64,000 nt of DNA from Brachynemurus nebulosus (GCA_035578155.1 JAPWDM010000016.1:6916005-6980004); one strand, 5' to 3'. Shown: positions 12,341-27,518, counted from the first letter of the stretch. Notes: a model not told the origin generated them from the sequence alone. Translations and numbers: made by a program.

Positions 12341-12559
12341 TAAATTTTGTGAGGGGCACAGTACCAAGCGCTGGACGCTGGTTAAGATTTTAAAACAAAC
12401 TGCAGATTTCCGACTCCAAAGTCCAGATTTTAGACCGCTACTGTACTTCAGAAAATCGGATTTTGACTGTACCTCAGGGGAATTTTTTGTATATTTAACC
12501 TTGGAAAATCTTAACTCCAGGAATTTTTATCAGTTTTAAAATAAACAAACAACCAATAT

Positions 12560-13430
12560 CTAAATGTTTGTTTTAGCTGCATGTTTATTTTAGCAGACCT
12601 TGAAATCAGATTGTAAAACATCATTTAAGAATTTGAGTATAGCACAAAACTATTTCCAGGATAATATATAAATAAAATGAAAATTATCTTAATATCTACA
12701 CACCTGTATGTTATGTATACAACCTGTATATTAATAATAATATGTATTCTATTTCTTATTTATGATTAGATTGAATACAGAATCTAATTATAAAATTATT
12801 TATAAATATTGCAAAAAATTTGCTTAATCAGCAAAAATCATTGTATATCATTTTAATACTGATTCATATTTATATTAGAGTATACAAGTTATGTATTTAT
12901 TAACATTTTAAACAGAATAAAATTTCAAATTTTTTAGTTTTAAATTACTATAATTTAAACATGTTGTTTAATATAAAAATTATAAGGGCTTGTTGAGTTG
13001 ATAAATTTTTATAGATTAGTGCCTATATTAGAAAATTCACATGAAAAATCAAAACTTTTATAAACTAGAACATTTTGATATCGATCCACTTTATTATTAA
13101 CACACATATGGACCTTACATAACGTAATTTGCACTTATCTAAAATAGTCTAGCTCTCTAACAGTGAAAAAATTTTCGAAGTCAGTCGTTTAGTTTATTTT
13201 TTGCGCTTTTAAGATCTTACATTTCATATTTTTGGGATCAATGGATCCTGACGGAACTTATACAACATAACCTTTATTCAGCTAAAGTAATTTTAGTAAA
13301 ATTCTTACCTCTCTCACAGCAAAAATGGTTCCTAGGGATCTCATATAATTTATGGCTGTCCGTGAGGGTTTTGAGGACATCGTTTAATAATTTAACTAAT
13401 TCAAATAATTTAGCTTACTAACGCAGCTCA
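12560..13430. other. AT-rich interval, no supported gene
   Basis: No convincing ORF. Around 13180-13380 there is a diverged monomer related to the satellite family at 42910-44270 (shared TAAACTATTTT / GGATCTCATATAATTTATGG-type phrases, in either orientation). Confidence 0.35.
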
Positions 13431-13439
13431 AAAAGCAGT

Positions 13440-13850
13440 GGCTAGCTATTAACTTAATCTGTACACACAATTTCAGCCCTCTGTGTTTATTGGGGGAGAT
13501 TCTGACCCGAACGAAACTGTTAAAAAACAAGAAAAATCATGTTCTTTTTGGTATAAAAATGGTGGGGATTGCGATTAAAAGTTCAAACCCCCAAAAGGCA
13601 CCCCCTTGCTACTAACTCAATCCGAATACAAAATTTCGGCCCTATAGGTTTATTTGGGTGACCTGTGCGAGTGCTACAAACTTCAAAAACGTCGAAAAAG
13701 CATGAAATTGTAGCTTCAAAATGGTGGGGGTGGGGGTAAAATATTAAAACCTCCAAAAAGAAGACCCTAGGTACGAACTCTATCAACATACCAAATTAAT
13801 CCTCTACGTTAATTCTGGGGGCCGTGGGCGTGTTAGATTCAACCAAAATA
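13440..13850. repeat. Degenerate tandem repeat, ~165-bp unit
   Basis: Roughly two and a half units recur with phrases such as CTAACTCAATCCGAATACAAAATTT, AAATGGTGGGG and CCCCCAAAAGGCACC. GC content is higher than the surroundings. No gene. Confidence 0.5.
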
Positions 13851-14122
13851 CTTTTTCCTCCTCTACTCCCTCCAAATCATCCTAGGAAGCCTAATTTTGG
13901 ATATTTTGTAGATAATTGAACGAAACATTATTTCCAACCGGTTTGGAAAAGTTCTATTGTTTTGTTGCCCCCCACCACCCCCTTAAATGTTGGGTCGGAT
14001 CGAAAATTTGCCCAAAATTTGACCCCACTTTAATAGTATGAGGCGCATCGGAAATGGGCCCCACTTACCTTTCAGCTCTTAACTTCCACAGGGGGCCCTA
14101 CACATGTCAAAAGGTAGCGGGA

Positions 14123-14127
14123 ATATA

Positions 14128-14214
<87 letters not shown>
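14123..14214. repeat. (TA)n microsatellite
   Basis: About 92 bp of alternating TA with one ACAT interruption; abuts the hairpin unit at 14218. Confidence 0.95.
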
Positions 14215-14216
<2 letters not shown>

Positions 14217-14217
14217 A

Positions 14218-14318
14218 ATTTTTCCTTGAAAAAATTAGACTTATACAGCCTATACAATAAGAACGGCGAGAGTAGGGGCACTATCCGTTTTCGGACCCGT
14301 AGAACACGATTCTATAGA

Positions 14319-14388
<70 letters not shown>

Positions 14389-14510
14389 CATATTTTTTGT
14401 ACAGAATCGTGTTCTACGGGTCCGAAAACGGATAGTGCCCCTACTCTCGACTCTCGCCGTTCTTATCGTATAGGCTGTATAAGTCTAATTTTTTCAAGGA
14501 AAAATTCGAC
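14218..14510. repeat. Inverted-repeat hairpin with (TA)n core
   Basis: Two arms of about 100 bp (14218-14320 and 14393-14510) are near-exact reverse complements, sharing GAACGGCGAGAGTAGGGGCA, CTATCCGTTTTCGGACCCGT and AGAACACGATTCTATA. They flank a (TA)n core at 14321-14385. The right arm carries a small duplication (CTCTCGACTCTCG). It is a foldback-type repeat with no coding capacity. Confidence 0.85.
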
Positions 14511-15880
14511 TAAAAAACGTGGTGAGCAGCGAGGGTCCATCACTAGGAGTCGGTATTTTCAAGATATCTAAATGTGGTTGAAAGAGTACAGACGGATTGT
14601 CATTTTGGTGTTTTCAAAACTGATGGTAAATGTACGGCAGATCGGGGCTTTAAAAAAAGGTTTTGATTTTGTAACGGCTGAATCAATTTCAATTCGTTCG
14701 TAAATTTTAATTTTATGTCGGAAGTAGTACCAGAAAAAAGGCAACACACTTTTTATGAAGGCATTCCTAGCTATGCTCAAAAAAGTGTCGATGTTTAGCT
14801 GCATTACATTGTTGACCAAGTGGTCGAAAAACCACATTTCATATTACACGATCTAATGTTATTCCACTTAATGGCAGAAATGATTCCAGCCTACCTGCTT
14901 ACCTGCCTAATTAATTCAGAGTTGAAGAAGTGCTTTTAAACATTTCTCTAATGCTTAAAAAAGTGTCGACAGAGCGATTTGACCACTTTGGGACTCTAAA
15001 CGTTTTCTTCTTACCGGGCCCCTCCTATCCCCACAAGATATAGAGCATACAACAACATAAAACAAAAAATAAAACTAAATAATGTGAAAAACTAAAACAA
15101 ATCTCAAATATTGATTCGAATATTCAAAATCGGTACTTTAATCGAGCCCTAGCCATTTGTCTCATTTGTTTATCCGATAATCCGGCCTTACGTAGTGTTT
15201 AACTATATCAAAAATATATATATACAACATATTTTCTTAATTTATTGACATAAATCACTCACATAATAAAATAACTTCAAAAATAACCTAATAAGAACTT
15301 ATTAATGGCTCAAAAATGGCACACATACGTTCTTGCTAACAAGGAGCATCACGGGTGTGTACCCCTCCGATTTTATTTATTCTTTGATATGTTGTAGAAC
15401 ATCGAAAAATAAGAGACACGTATTTTTTTTAGCGGTTGCAAAACGGCTTGAAGGAGTGAAATCACCCTTCAAAAATTGGGGTAAAAATTTAATTTGTCAA
15501 ATATTTCGAAAACGGTAAGAGATAGAGCAAAAGTTTAAATTGGCGATATTACTCTTTTTTAAAGAGCTATCTATTGATATTCAACTTGTTTAAATTACAT
15601 CAACAGGGGTGGTTGGAGGTTAAAATTTAGGGGTTAATTTTGCGAAAAGGGGGTAAAAAATATAATATATTAAAATTTTGTTTACAGATTTCAAATCTAC
15701 GTGAAAAAATCTAATTGACCTGTTTTTGCTCAATTTCTGTTTTTAAGTTTTTAAGTGACATCTACAATTTTAATATTGTAAATTAATGCAACATTGCCAA
15801 AACATGCATAACTTTTGAAAGGGAGTATACGCAATTTTAAATAAAAAATCGGACTGTACGAGCTCATCATCGTTCAATAT
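14511..15880. other. Repeat-derived interval, no supported gene
   Basis: Segments near 14499-14650 share phrases with 27840-27960 (for example GGAAAAATTCGACT and the GAGCAGCG/GCTGCTC region), so both belong to one dispersed repeat. Sequence around 15480-15560 recurs in inverted form near 53720-53800 (AAAGAGC, TTTAAACTTTTG, ATTTCGAAAA). No reading frame looks coding. Confidence 0.35.
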
Positions 15881-15882
15881 AC

Positions 15883-16078
15883 CAAATGCTTCTTCAAAAA
15901 TATGGATTTATCGGTTCTGGTATATGGAATATGGACAAAAAAAGAATCAATACAGTGCAGAATGAAGATAGTAGTTGTTCGTGGACAAAAACAAGTAGGT
16001 GCTGACACATCTGCCGAAAGAAGAATTTATGCAATAGGATGTCAAGTGAAACCTTCTAAGTCACACACCACGTCATAG
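15883..16078 (+). pseudogene. pogo-like transposase fragment
   Basis: Conceptual reading gives a stretch typical of the start of the DDE catalytic core of pogo/Tigger-like transposases: LQKYGFIGSGIWNMDKK, where families usually have IWNxDE(T/K)G, followed by INTVQNED. After a frameshift near 15965 it continues RGQKQVGADTSAERR, matching the conserved KQVG..TSAER block. A TAG ends the frame at 16076-16078. The first catalytic Asp is present (NMD), but the neighbouring Glu is replaced by Lys. The rest of the gene is missing. This is a dead fragment; family assignment is from motif memory. Confidence 0.7.
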
Positions 16079-16788
16079 GACGTTAACAATTTCATACAAA
16101 ATATTTTATGTTACGAACAGATACTAAATTAGTTCATTTTTTTTGCCTTTTGAAAATTGTTGCAATAAATCTCTCGCTCCTCTGCATCCATAAAAAAATG
16201 TTCCAACAAAAAAGGTCTAGGCCCGGAATATGTCCATCTGGATTTTCAGTTCTCTGGTTTCAAGAGTCAGAAACGTCAAGATTCGTATAAAGTTCATTGA
16301 TTTGATTATGATTCTTTCGCTTCGTATAGCTATAGCTTCACTATATTGTATATAGCTTATATGCACGGAAAAGTAAAAGAATAGATTATTTATATATTTT
16401 AACTAACTTTCACGAAATACAGTTTCCTGAATAAAAATTTTATTATTTCTAATATGTACTGCGGTATTTGCTAAATTTTTCCTATTTAACACGTTTTCTT
16501 GTGTAGTTTTTCTGATACAAAAATCCGTCACAGTAATAAGCAATAACTGTATATAGTTATGTTAAAAGTTGAAATTTAAACTTTCAACTATTCGATTCAA
16601 TAAAATGTAAATCAATGTAAATCACAAATTGTATTACGAAAACATTTATAAATTTAATTAAAAACTTCAATAAACAGTTTTGTTTAATTAATTATCGATT
16701 TTCATTTAATCAAATTCACCTCTAAAAGACATTTCAGTATTCCACAGTAACAACGACAAAAAAGTTAGCCAGCACTTTTACTATAAAA

Positions 16789-17039
16789 ATATCGCCTTCC
16801 TAGTATGAAAGTGAGATATCTGGGAAATACGCGTTTTGAGATAACTGCATTTTAAATTTTAATAATACATTAGTTTATATGGTGACCTTGAAATTTGAAA
16901 CGATGTCCTAAAAAAATTATATATCCTTCGAACTTGTGAAATATACTATTCAATAGGTAATTAACTTATCTAATACGTGGTACTAAAATGAAATCGGAAA
17001 ATTCCCAGATATCCCACTTTCATTTTAGGAAGGCGATAT
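16789..17039. mobile_element. Small MITE (251 bp) with ~40-bp TIRs
   Basis: Left end ATATCGCCTTCCTAGTATGA, right end in reverse ATATCGCCTTCCTAAAATGA, followed on both sides by AAGTGRGATATCTGGGAA. Non-coding interior. The target duplication is obscured by the AT-rich flanks; TA is possible. Confidence 0.75.

Positions 17040-19182
<2,143 letters not shown>

Positions 19183-19238
<56 letters not shown>
19183..19238. repeat. (TA)n microsatellite
   Basis: About 56 bp of TA abutting the right end of the foldback. Together with 18455-18556 it was probably one array before insertion. Confidence 0.9.
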
Positions 19239-19240
<2 letters not shown>

Positions 19241-19445
19241 TTCATTTCAGTTAAATTTAACCATGCTTCGTCACTTTGAATTTAAATAATTTCCGTTTTC
19301 TTGGCTTTATCTCTTTTATTATTACATTTATGTAAATTTTATATTTGCGGTTTATTTTTAGAAAAGAATAGAAGATTGATTTGTTTCGAATATAAGAATT
19401 ATTTAATTTTTTAACGAAAACTCATGATCAATTGTATCTGAAATG
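19239..19445 (+). repeat. Dispersed repeat, copy 1 of 2
   Basis: Matches 27519-27735 in direct orientation for about 200 bp (AATTTAACCATGCTTC, AATAATTTCCGTTT, CTTGGCT, TTTTTAGAAAAGAATAGAAG, GATCAATTGTAT). It is bounded by (TA)n on both sides here. Identity unknown. Confidence 0.7.

Positions 19446-19448
<3 letters not shown>

Positions 19449-19520
<72 letters not shown>
19449..19520. repeat. (TA)n microsatellite
   Basis: About 72 bp of uninterrupted TA between the dispersed repeat and the left arm of the nested structure. Confidence 0.95.
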
Positions 19521-19521
<1 letters not shown>

Positions 19522-19830
19522 CGATATTATTATAAACTTCTTAACCAAATTATTCCATTACATACCTACTTATAAATATACATAACATGAGGCATTGAGG
19601 GCAAGAACGGTCTAACTAGAAATTACTCATACCAAGATAACGATAATTGTTAACATTAGGCAAAGTATATTTTTGTTTTTATCAAGTTGTCAATGAAATT
19701 ACGCAAGTTTATTCAAGTAATATATTTTGAGTACAATATCAAAAAATGCTTCTATGCGTATAATTTCAAGCCATAGCATGTTTTTGGGCGTCATCGTCAC
19801 CTAAGCCATTTTTGTAGTTATTTTATATAA

Positions 19831-20077
<247 letters not shown>

Positions 20078-20309
20078 GAACTCCAATATAACGTATGGCC
20101 GGTACAAAAGAAGGGGAAATACGTTATATCGGATCACCAGGGCCGTCAGTAAATTTTTTTAAGGGGGTACAGAAACGTAATATGCAAACACATACGCATT
20201 TCATTATTGATATACACACGCATATACACTTCCTTAAATGCATGTTTACAAGAACACACGTCTTCAACTAAATATATACATATACACAAATGTTGTACAT
20301 TGTAGTTGT

Positions 20310-20770
20310 AAGTATATTAGAAAACTCCATAAGCTGCAAAATTTTACAACAATTTTAGAATACGCTTTTTAGAAAGCAGTCAAAATATTAAAAAACCGAC
20401 TTCACTATTGGTTAGCAATTGAAAAATAGACCAAACAGTGGAATTTAATAATAGTTTTAGAATATTCTATTCGGAAACTAGGAAAGATATCGGAAAACTA
20501 ACTTTACTATGGGATTTGCCATTAAAGAAATGGTTGAATAGCGGAATTTTACAAAAGTTCTAAATTATTCTATTCAAAACCTAGAATAGATATCAAGAAA
20601 TAAACTTTACCATCAGATGGGTCATCAATGAAAATGCTAAATAACGGAATTTGAGAAATGTTTTCGAATATTCTATTCGGAAACAAACAAAAATATTGAG
20701 AAAGCGACTTCGTCAGTAGATTGCTCCTTGGCGCAAAAGGTTAAATAGCGGTGCTATACAAAAGTTTTAG
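20310..20770 (-). repeat. 103-bp tandem satellite, inverted array
   Basis: About four and a half monomers, recognised by TAGAATATTCTATTCGGAAA-type segments at about 20356, 20458, 20559 and 20663 (spacing 102-104 bp). They are the reverse complement of the monomers at 20880-21480. The arrays face each other across an AT-rich junction at about 20770-20880. Confidence 0.75.
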
Positions 20771-20879
20771 TTATAAATTTACCCCAATGTATACAATTGC
20801 AAAAAAGTATAATGTTTACATTTTCCTTAAATCAAGTATCTTAACTCTTGTTAAATTCCGCTATTTGATGTTTTATTTA

Positions 20880-21480
20880 ATAATTAGATGAGTGATAAAA
20901 TCGGTTTTTTGATATTTCTGCTAACTCTCGGATAGAACATTCTAGAATATTGTTCAATTTTTGTTATGTAGGCTTTCATTCGAGGACAAGTCCGATGGTG
21001 AAATCAGTTTTCCGATATTTTTACTAGTTCTCGAATAGAACATTCTAGAACATTATTCAATTTTTCTTATTTAAGCTTTAATTTGATGACCAATTCGATG
21101 GTGAAGTCAGTTTCCCGATATCTTTGGCAGTTCTCGAATAGAATATTCTAGAACATTGCCAAATTTTTTGTTATTTATACTTTCATTCGAGGACCAATTC
21201 GACGGTGGAATTAGTTTCCCGACATCTTTGCTAGTTCTCGAATAGAACATTCTAGAACATTGCTTAATTTTTGTTATTTATGCTTTTATTCGAGGACCAG
21301 TCAGATAGTGAAGTTAGTTTGCCGATATCTTTGGTAGATCCCCAATAGAACTTTCTAGAACTTTTACTGAGTTCTGCTGTTTAGTCCCTTCTTTGGTAGA
21401 CCATCAAATGATAAAGTCGGTTTTTCGACATCTTTGCTATTTTCCGAATAGAATATTATGGAACTTTTATCAAAGTTTAT
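20880..21480 (+). repeat. 103-bp tandem satellite, forward array with HSE-like core
   Basis: Six monomers whose cores start at 20935, 21038, 21141, 21245, 21348 and about 21451, a strikingly regular 103-104-bp period. Each carries GAAYATTCTAGAAYATT and phrases such as CGAGGACCAGTC, GTGAAGTYAGTTT and CCGATATCTTTG. Neighbouring monomers differ at scattered positions, so the array is not very young. Confidence 0.85.
20935..21366. promoter_or_regulatory. Five heat-shock-element-like motifs, one per satellite monomer
   Basis: The sequence GAAnnTTCnnGAAnnTT occurs at 20935, 21038, 21141, 21245 and 21348: three perfect alternating GAA/TTC pentamers, plus a partial fourth. This fits the HSF consensus (inverted nGAAn repeats). 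The sixth monomer (21451) is degraded. Binding is inferred, not shown, and the palindromic TTCTAGAA may be preserved for another reason. Confidence 0.5.
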
Positions 21481-21706
21481 TATCTGGCTTTTTTTCCATA
21501 ACCAATCAAATCGTGAAATCGACGTGTACTCGTATATGCACACATATTTGTCTACGTATGGATATACGTGAAATAATATGTACGTGTATGTCTGTATATT
21601 GGTGTAATTGTTTGTTGGTGTTGATAAATCTACTGTAAAAGTTCACAGGAATCTGAATATTTTTGAACAAGTTCATACATTGTTGTAAATGTGTATATAT
21701 ACACTG

Positions 21707-21842
21707 ATTATATTTATTTGTGTAGAAGTACCTATGGCTATGTGTGATGCTATACGTGTGTATGTGAGAAAATAAATTATATTTATTTGTGTAGAAGTAC
21801 CTATGGCTATGTATAATGCTATACGTGTGTATGTGAGAAAAT
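21707..21842. repeat. Tandem duplication of ~67 bp
   Basis: Two adjacent copies share ATTATATTTATTTGTGTAGA, AGTACCTATGGCTATGT and GCTATACGTGTGTATGTGAG, with two or three differences between copies. Both fall inside a spurious long ORF. Confidence 0.85.
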
Positions 21843-21984
21843 ATATGGGAACTTCTCAGACCCTCACAGAAATTTGCTACGCCCCTGAATTGATGATTAT
21901 GTATACCTTGACACAAAGACAATCTCACGTCTTCAAATCTGTGAGAGGGGTACCCCACCACTCGCTACATTATATTGGAGTTCC

Positions 21985-21990
<6 letters not shown>

Positions 21991-22076
<86 letters not shown>
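21991..22076. repeat. (TA)n microsatellite
   Basis: About 86 bp of pure TA between the right end of the inner element and the right outer arm. Confidence 0.95.
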
Positions 22077-22077
<1 letters not shown>

Positions 22078-22499
22078 TTATACCATCTTTTATTTTCTCA
22101 ATTTAGGCAGGTACATTTTTAAAAACAGTACGACCTAGCTATATATTTTTAATAATTTCTTATTAACCATAAATACAAAAATGGCTTAGGTGACGATGAC
22201 GTCCAAAAACATGCTGTCTTAGAATTATACGCATAGAAGCATTTGATATTGTACTCAAAATACATTATCTGAATAAACTTCCGTAATTTCATTGAAAATT
22301 TGATAAAAACAAAAATATATTTTGCCTAATTTTAACAATTATCGTTATCTTGGTATGAGTAATTTCTAGTTAGACCGTTCTTGCCCTCAATGCCTCATGT
22401 TATGTATATCTATAGGTAGGTATGTAATGACATAATTTGTGATTCGAGAAAAACTTGAAACATAATGTCAAGAAGTTTATAATAATATCGCTGATGATG

Positions 22500-25400
22500 C
22501 AGTAATAGAATCCACTTATAAGTTAAACATTTTAAGCACATGTACGAGTGAGTATTACATTTAAAAAGTTCCCTCCTTATAACCAGCTCGATCAGCTCTG
22601 TAGATTCGTTCCTCCTCATCCCCTTTCTCCATCGTTCTGCCAGAACTATTTTCTTACTTACATTATTTGTTAACATACACCTATTCATACATAGTATAGA
22701 TTGTTTATTCTGGATAGCATATACGTCATAACTTTCCTTGTCTATTTTTCGTCTTCCTCTACTTTCTGAACATTTTTGCAATAATGACCCTTAAGTAAAA
22801 AAAAACATAAGATCCTTGCAGCTAAATATTTATATTCTTTTTTATATGACATCATAATCCCTGCATATTTTTATTATCTACGACATACGTTGAAGTAATT
22901 ACTTTGTAATTAGTTGAAAGGAGATGTCTAATATTTTCAATAAAGTAGCTAAGAAAAGTTTTTATTAAAATAAACGCCCAGTGTTTCCTCCCTCTTTGTT
23001 ATTAATGACACGCCCTTCGAAAACCTAAACAAGTCGTCAAAGGTAAGTTGTACTTGTGCAAACAGTGTTCCGTACAATCAGTTGTTTTTATAAATTTGAT
23101 ATAATAGTATATGAAAGTGGCTGAAATATTTTTTCTAATGAATACATTTTGTTTCTAAAACAAACCATATTTTTCGGTTTCAACATGATGGTATCGTTAT
23201 TTTGGTCTATTTACCTTTATCACAAACGCACAGTGATATTTACTGAATGGAGTAAATGTACTAAGAAACTCTGTTTTTTCTTTTTTTCAATAATAATTTT
23301 TAGCAGTACTATTAATTATAAAAATTGTATTAGATAATATTGCAAGTCAGAAAATTATTTAAATATTATTGCGAATTTCTTTGAATAGATTGAATTTGCT
23401 TTATTTCTCTGGATACCTTACAAATAATATTATCATAGATAATATTTAGATACAGAGATTGTCATATATTTTGCCCGTACAGAATTATCTGCTATTCCTT
23501 ACTTCTTTAATTTCTAAAACTCACTTTATAAAAAAATTACCAAAATAACATAGATACTGTTAATGCAATTGATCAACAACATCTTTATTAAAGCAAAATA
23601 TGTCACCAACTTTTATTTTTATATACCAAGAAAATTGTACAAGGAAATTCAGTCCTGATAATTTTCGCTTAATCCACACCCCATTCTTAATGTTCATTAA
23701 TTTTTTCAGATTTTTCTGAGCAACCCTTCTGATAATAGGGGTCGGGAACAGCAATTTTTATGATTTACGTCCCCTCCCCTAAAAAAGGTCGAAAAGTATG
23801 TAGTTAGGTACATATATTACTGAATTCGTACTTTAATAGGCTTTCGTTTGATACTCTACTCAATGCTCTTTGGGAAAAATTTTGTTTTTACTTTCCAGGT
23901 TATCCTCTAAAATTAATTCCCAGAATCAAAATTCAATTTCACATCTGTAATCTGCCACCACACCCTAATCTCTGTGCTAAGTTTCAAATTTTCGCGTCGA
24001 GTGATTTCAGAGAAAATTGCTTGTCACACCCGGACAAATGTTTCGTTTTGCCAATTTTGGTACGGAATACTATAAAAGATACATTATTTATTAAATATGT
24101 TCTAAGATTTTTTATATGTCAGTACCTTTGGGCCAGGTGTCAGGTGTGAGGGCAGATGTGTTTGAACATAATAGATTATTTTATTAGGTACTCAATTACA
24201 GAGCGAGAGCCTAGCTTTAAAAAATATATAGGACAAATTTTATCATAGCGAAAAAAAAAATAGTACAAAACCTTTTATTAACAAGTAAACGCGATAAAAA
24301 ATGAAACGAAAATTTTTATTGGTAATTTTAACTGATTTCAAAACTATAATAAAAAGATATTAAGTTATAATATAAATTAAACTTATTTTATTCGTCAAAT
24401 TGTCTTACCATATTACATTTAAGTTCTGTATTTTTTCTGAGTTTTGCATATTATACAACTCAAATTTGTTGCAATTAAACTGAAAGGACTCAATTTAACT
24501 GAGGGGATATCATACATCGAATACAATGCAACCGGATACCGACTGTTCGGATCAATATATTGTATCTTTATTTAGATGAGAGCGATTCTACTCTTTGTTT
24601 CGTATTAATTAGATGTTCGACATCGAGATAGTAGACAAAGAAAACATTTTTTTCTCAAATTAGGTTCCCACTAAATATACGTTTGACCAAGATTTTATAA
24701 GGAAAATATACACTGGCTGAAAGGAAAAATTTTCCACAACTGAACAACTACAGGTTGGTATTCTCATATTTACCCCAACAGAAAGTAACCTGCTTGTACC
24801 GGAAATGAAATTTGCCCGAGCAGGATGTTTCTAGGAACCACTTTTGTCATTGTTTAAACTACACTTTCTGAGTTTTATTGATAAAGAAATCAACTACATT
24901 CTTTTACATTGGGGTTTTGGACTATTAATTATTGTGATTAGAAAGCTTGCAAACTAATATAGGGTATAGGAAAAAACCATACCAGAGGTTTCTATCTATG
25001 TAAAATAAATATTTTTTTATTATTAGTGTAATATATTTAATGCCTCAGATACAATATTCTCTAAAAATCAGTCCAAAATATATTAATTCTTATTAGTCTT
25101 TATCTGAAAATCTAGTTATTTAATATTAAATTGCTTCCTTCTGGTAGATACAGTTTATGAATTTTAGGACAGTTCCGACAGTTTGTTGTACAAATTTTAT
25201 TTTACACTCACACAATTTTAAATTGTGATAATTACATACTAAACTTAACTGTGAACATTATTAGTTTACATATAACACCTTCACGGATATGCAGCCTGAG
25301 AGATTTCTATGTTATGGCTCATCAGACTCATATCAACTTCTTTCAGTAAAGTCCCTTTAAAAGGGTTATCTAAAGACGTGATAAATAATCAGTAAGTGCT

Positions 25401-26756
25401 AATCTTACTGAATATGTACTTACGTAGTGTGAGAACCACTCAAAAAGAAAATTTTTAATTTTATGTGTCTGTTTGCGTTATGCAAAATTCCATAAATGAA
25501 ATAGGTGATCCAAGAGTGGTTCCACAGTTTGGGGCTTCAGTAAATCACGTGACCCAATTAAAGGGGTAATTAAGTATTACAAAAAATTAAGTTAATATTG
25601 AAATGCATCAAAAGAAGTTTTAGCAGGTCACTTTAAAAAAAATTTAATTTATAACAAAAAAAGAAAAAAACACGCACATATAGCCGTTAGTAATCACAAC
25701 TGACAAGTTTTCAAGTTTTTGGCATTTAAGCAACGGAATAAAAATTTTTTTCAGGTAAACGTTCTTATTACTAGGAGAAAAGATTTTGGTTTCTATCATT
25801 GCCACATCAGTGAACTTTAATTGAAGTAAACAAATTTTTTTCCCTTTCAGTTTTGGTAATTCGCGAAAAAATTGCTTAATGTTGATTATATTTATTCTAA
25901 TTTAGGTTATAGATTTTTTTCCTCTGAAAAGAGTCCTATAGTTATAAGTCTTGTAGTTAATAAGTTCTACCGTTGTAAACAATGATATATAGAGAGAAAT
26001 TTTTATGTATAAGACTACTGTATAAGAAAGTCATGTACAGATGTAGTATCTAAAACTAGTAAAAGAAGCGTGTAATTAAGGTTTCTAACAAATTTTAGGC
26101 AAATACCTATTCAAACTCTGTTTTTATTTTTGTATAAAATTTGTATAATTTTTTTTCTTGTACCCTTCCTTTATAATTTTTTTTCACAAATGGAAGATAC
26201 ATAAATCATTTCAAAGTAAACATGAGGGGAAAATATAATACTTTGATTGTAAATATAGCAATCTAATTAGCATAAAAATGGGCGTATTGTTTGTTAAGCT
26301 TTTTTTTTAGTTATCGCAATAAAAATTGTATGCATTTCTTTCCAACTAATTTAAAATTAATTAAAAATCGTTTGTCGTGAATAACTACATTTTAAAATAT
26401 TTATGACGTCATACGAAAACAGATAGATATATTTAACAATATATACCAAATGTATCTATTACAAAAAGGCTATTATTACCCTAAATCAAAAAAATTAAAG
26501 AAGATAAGAAAAGTTGTGCAAAACAGAGAAAGAAAATTGATGATGTATATGCTATCCAGAATAAACAAATTTTATCTATATATGCAATATGAGTTGTGGT
26601 CTTGAAAATAGTTTTGCAGAATTGCATTTCAAAACTTCTTCTCTTTCTACACACATCTTATAACATTATGAAGTAAAATGCAATGAATAGTCAGTGGAAT
26701 AATATTTGATAATGTTTCCCTTTACCTAATGATGAAAACTCCGTACAAAGACGTAC
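22500..26756. other. Long AT-rich interval, no supported gene
   Basis: No ORF with recognisable motifs. A phrase at about 22690-22745 (TTTATTCTGGATAGCATATAC) recurs in inverted form at 26535-26570, so the flanks of this interval share a dispersed repeat. A 123-codon minus-strand ORF at 22410-22781 overlaps this repeat and the arm of the neighbouring structure and is probably fortuitous. I see no RNA genes. Confidence 0.35.
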
Positions 26757-27353
26757 TCTAGACCTAATAATATAAAATCCATACAAAATTCCCTAGGATT
26801 AACAACGAGTTATTTTCACAAGATCATTAAATATTATGTGATGTTAGTGAAACCTCTTTCCGACTTATTGCAAAAGGGAGTGGAATTCCGATTCGGACAT
26901 GAGCAACTAATGGCTTTTGAAAATCTGAAACGAACATTGATTAGGAAACCAATTTTACATATTTTCAGATATGATACAAGAACCAAGTTTCAAATAAGTA
27001 CCTACATCTATGAAAAGATACCTTGGAATATTTATGCAAGAAGTTGGTGGTGTGAAACTACATCTAGTTCATTACATAAGTTGAATGACTAGGACAACCG
27101 AACGTTCTTATCATAAGTGCCAAATAGAACTATTGAAAATTTTGAAAGTTAAAGAAATTTAAAAGCTACTTACTGAGTATTTAGTTCAAGGTCGTAACAG
27201 ACTGCAAAGCTTTCGAACGGACGATGACAAAGCAAGATTTGATAACATATGTTCATATGTAGAAAGATGCTTGTTACTAATGCAAGACTTCAACTTTACA
27301 CGCAAACATCGTCTTGGATTGAGAAAGGCACATGTAGATGTTCTAAGTATATA
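26757..27353 (+). pseudogene. Ty3/gypsy pol fragment (end of RT and RNase H)
   Basis: Conceptual reading shows the tail of a gypsy-type reverse transcriptase and the start of its RNase H. It runs NIKSIQNSLGLTTSYF, then LVKPLSDLLQKGVEFRF, HEQLMAFENLKRTL and RKPILHIF. After a frameshift it continues RTTERSYHKCQIELL and FKVVTDCKAF, and then after another shift LLLMQDFNFTRKHRLG and HVDVLS. These match the order of conserved blocks in LTR-retrotransposon Pol. The TDA motif expected before the RNase H region is degraded. No LTRs, gag or integrase are visible nearby. Dead fragment of about 0.6 kb. Confidence 0.85.
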
Positions 27354-27518
27354 GGGTAATTCTAAGAGAGTTGGACCAATAGGTGAGCTGTCCAGCTTCA
27401 CATAATTCAAAAACTAATCAACAGATAGCAGAATTGTTTATACTGCTTGTACATAACATGAAGAGTGATACGAGGATTTAGAATATTCTACAATTTTTAA
27501 CGTTTTTCGAAATATATG

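Larger units (their letters stand above)
20077..21987. mobile_element. ~1.9-kb element with short TIRs between two TA arrays
   Basis: The left end reads GGGAACTCCAATATAACGTA; the right end, in reverse, reads AGGAACTCCAATATAATGTA. The inverted match is about 20 bp, and TA microsatellite lies immediately outside on both sides. The interior is the double 103-bp satellite plus a duplicated 67-bp block. No transposase is visible. The ends and TA context suggest a Tc1/mariner or pogo-type non-autonomous element. Confidence 0.6.

Noticed and set aside
22410..22781. 123-codon minus-strand ORF as a gene
   Set aside because: It overlaps an inverted-repeat arm and a dispersed repeat and shows no known motif.
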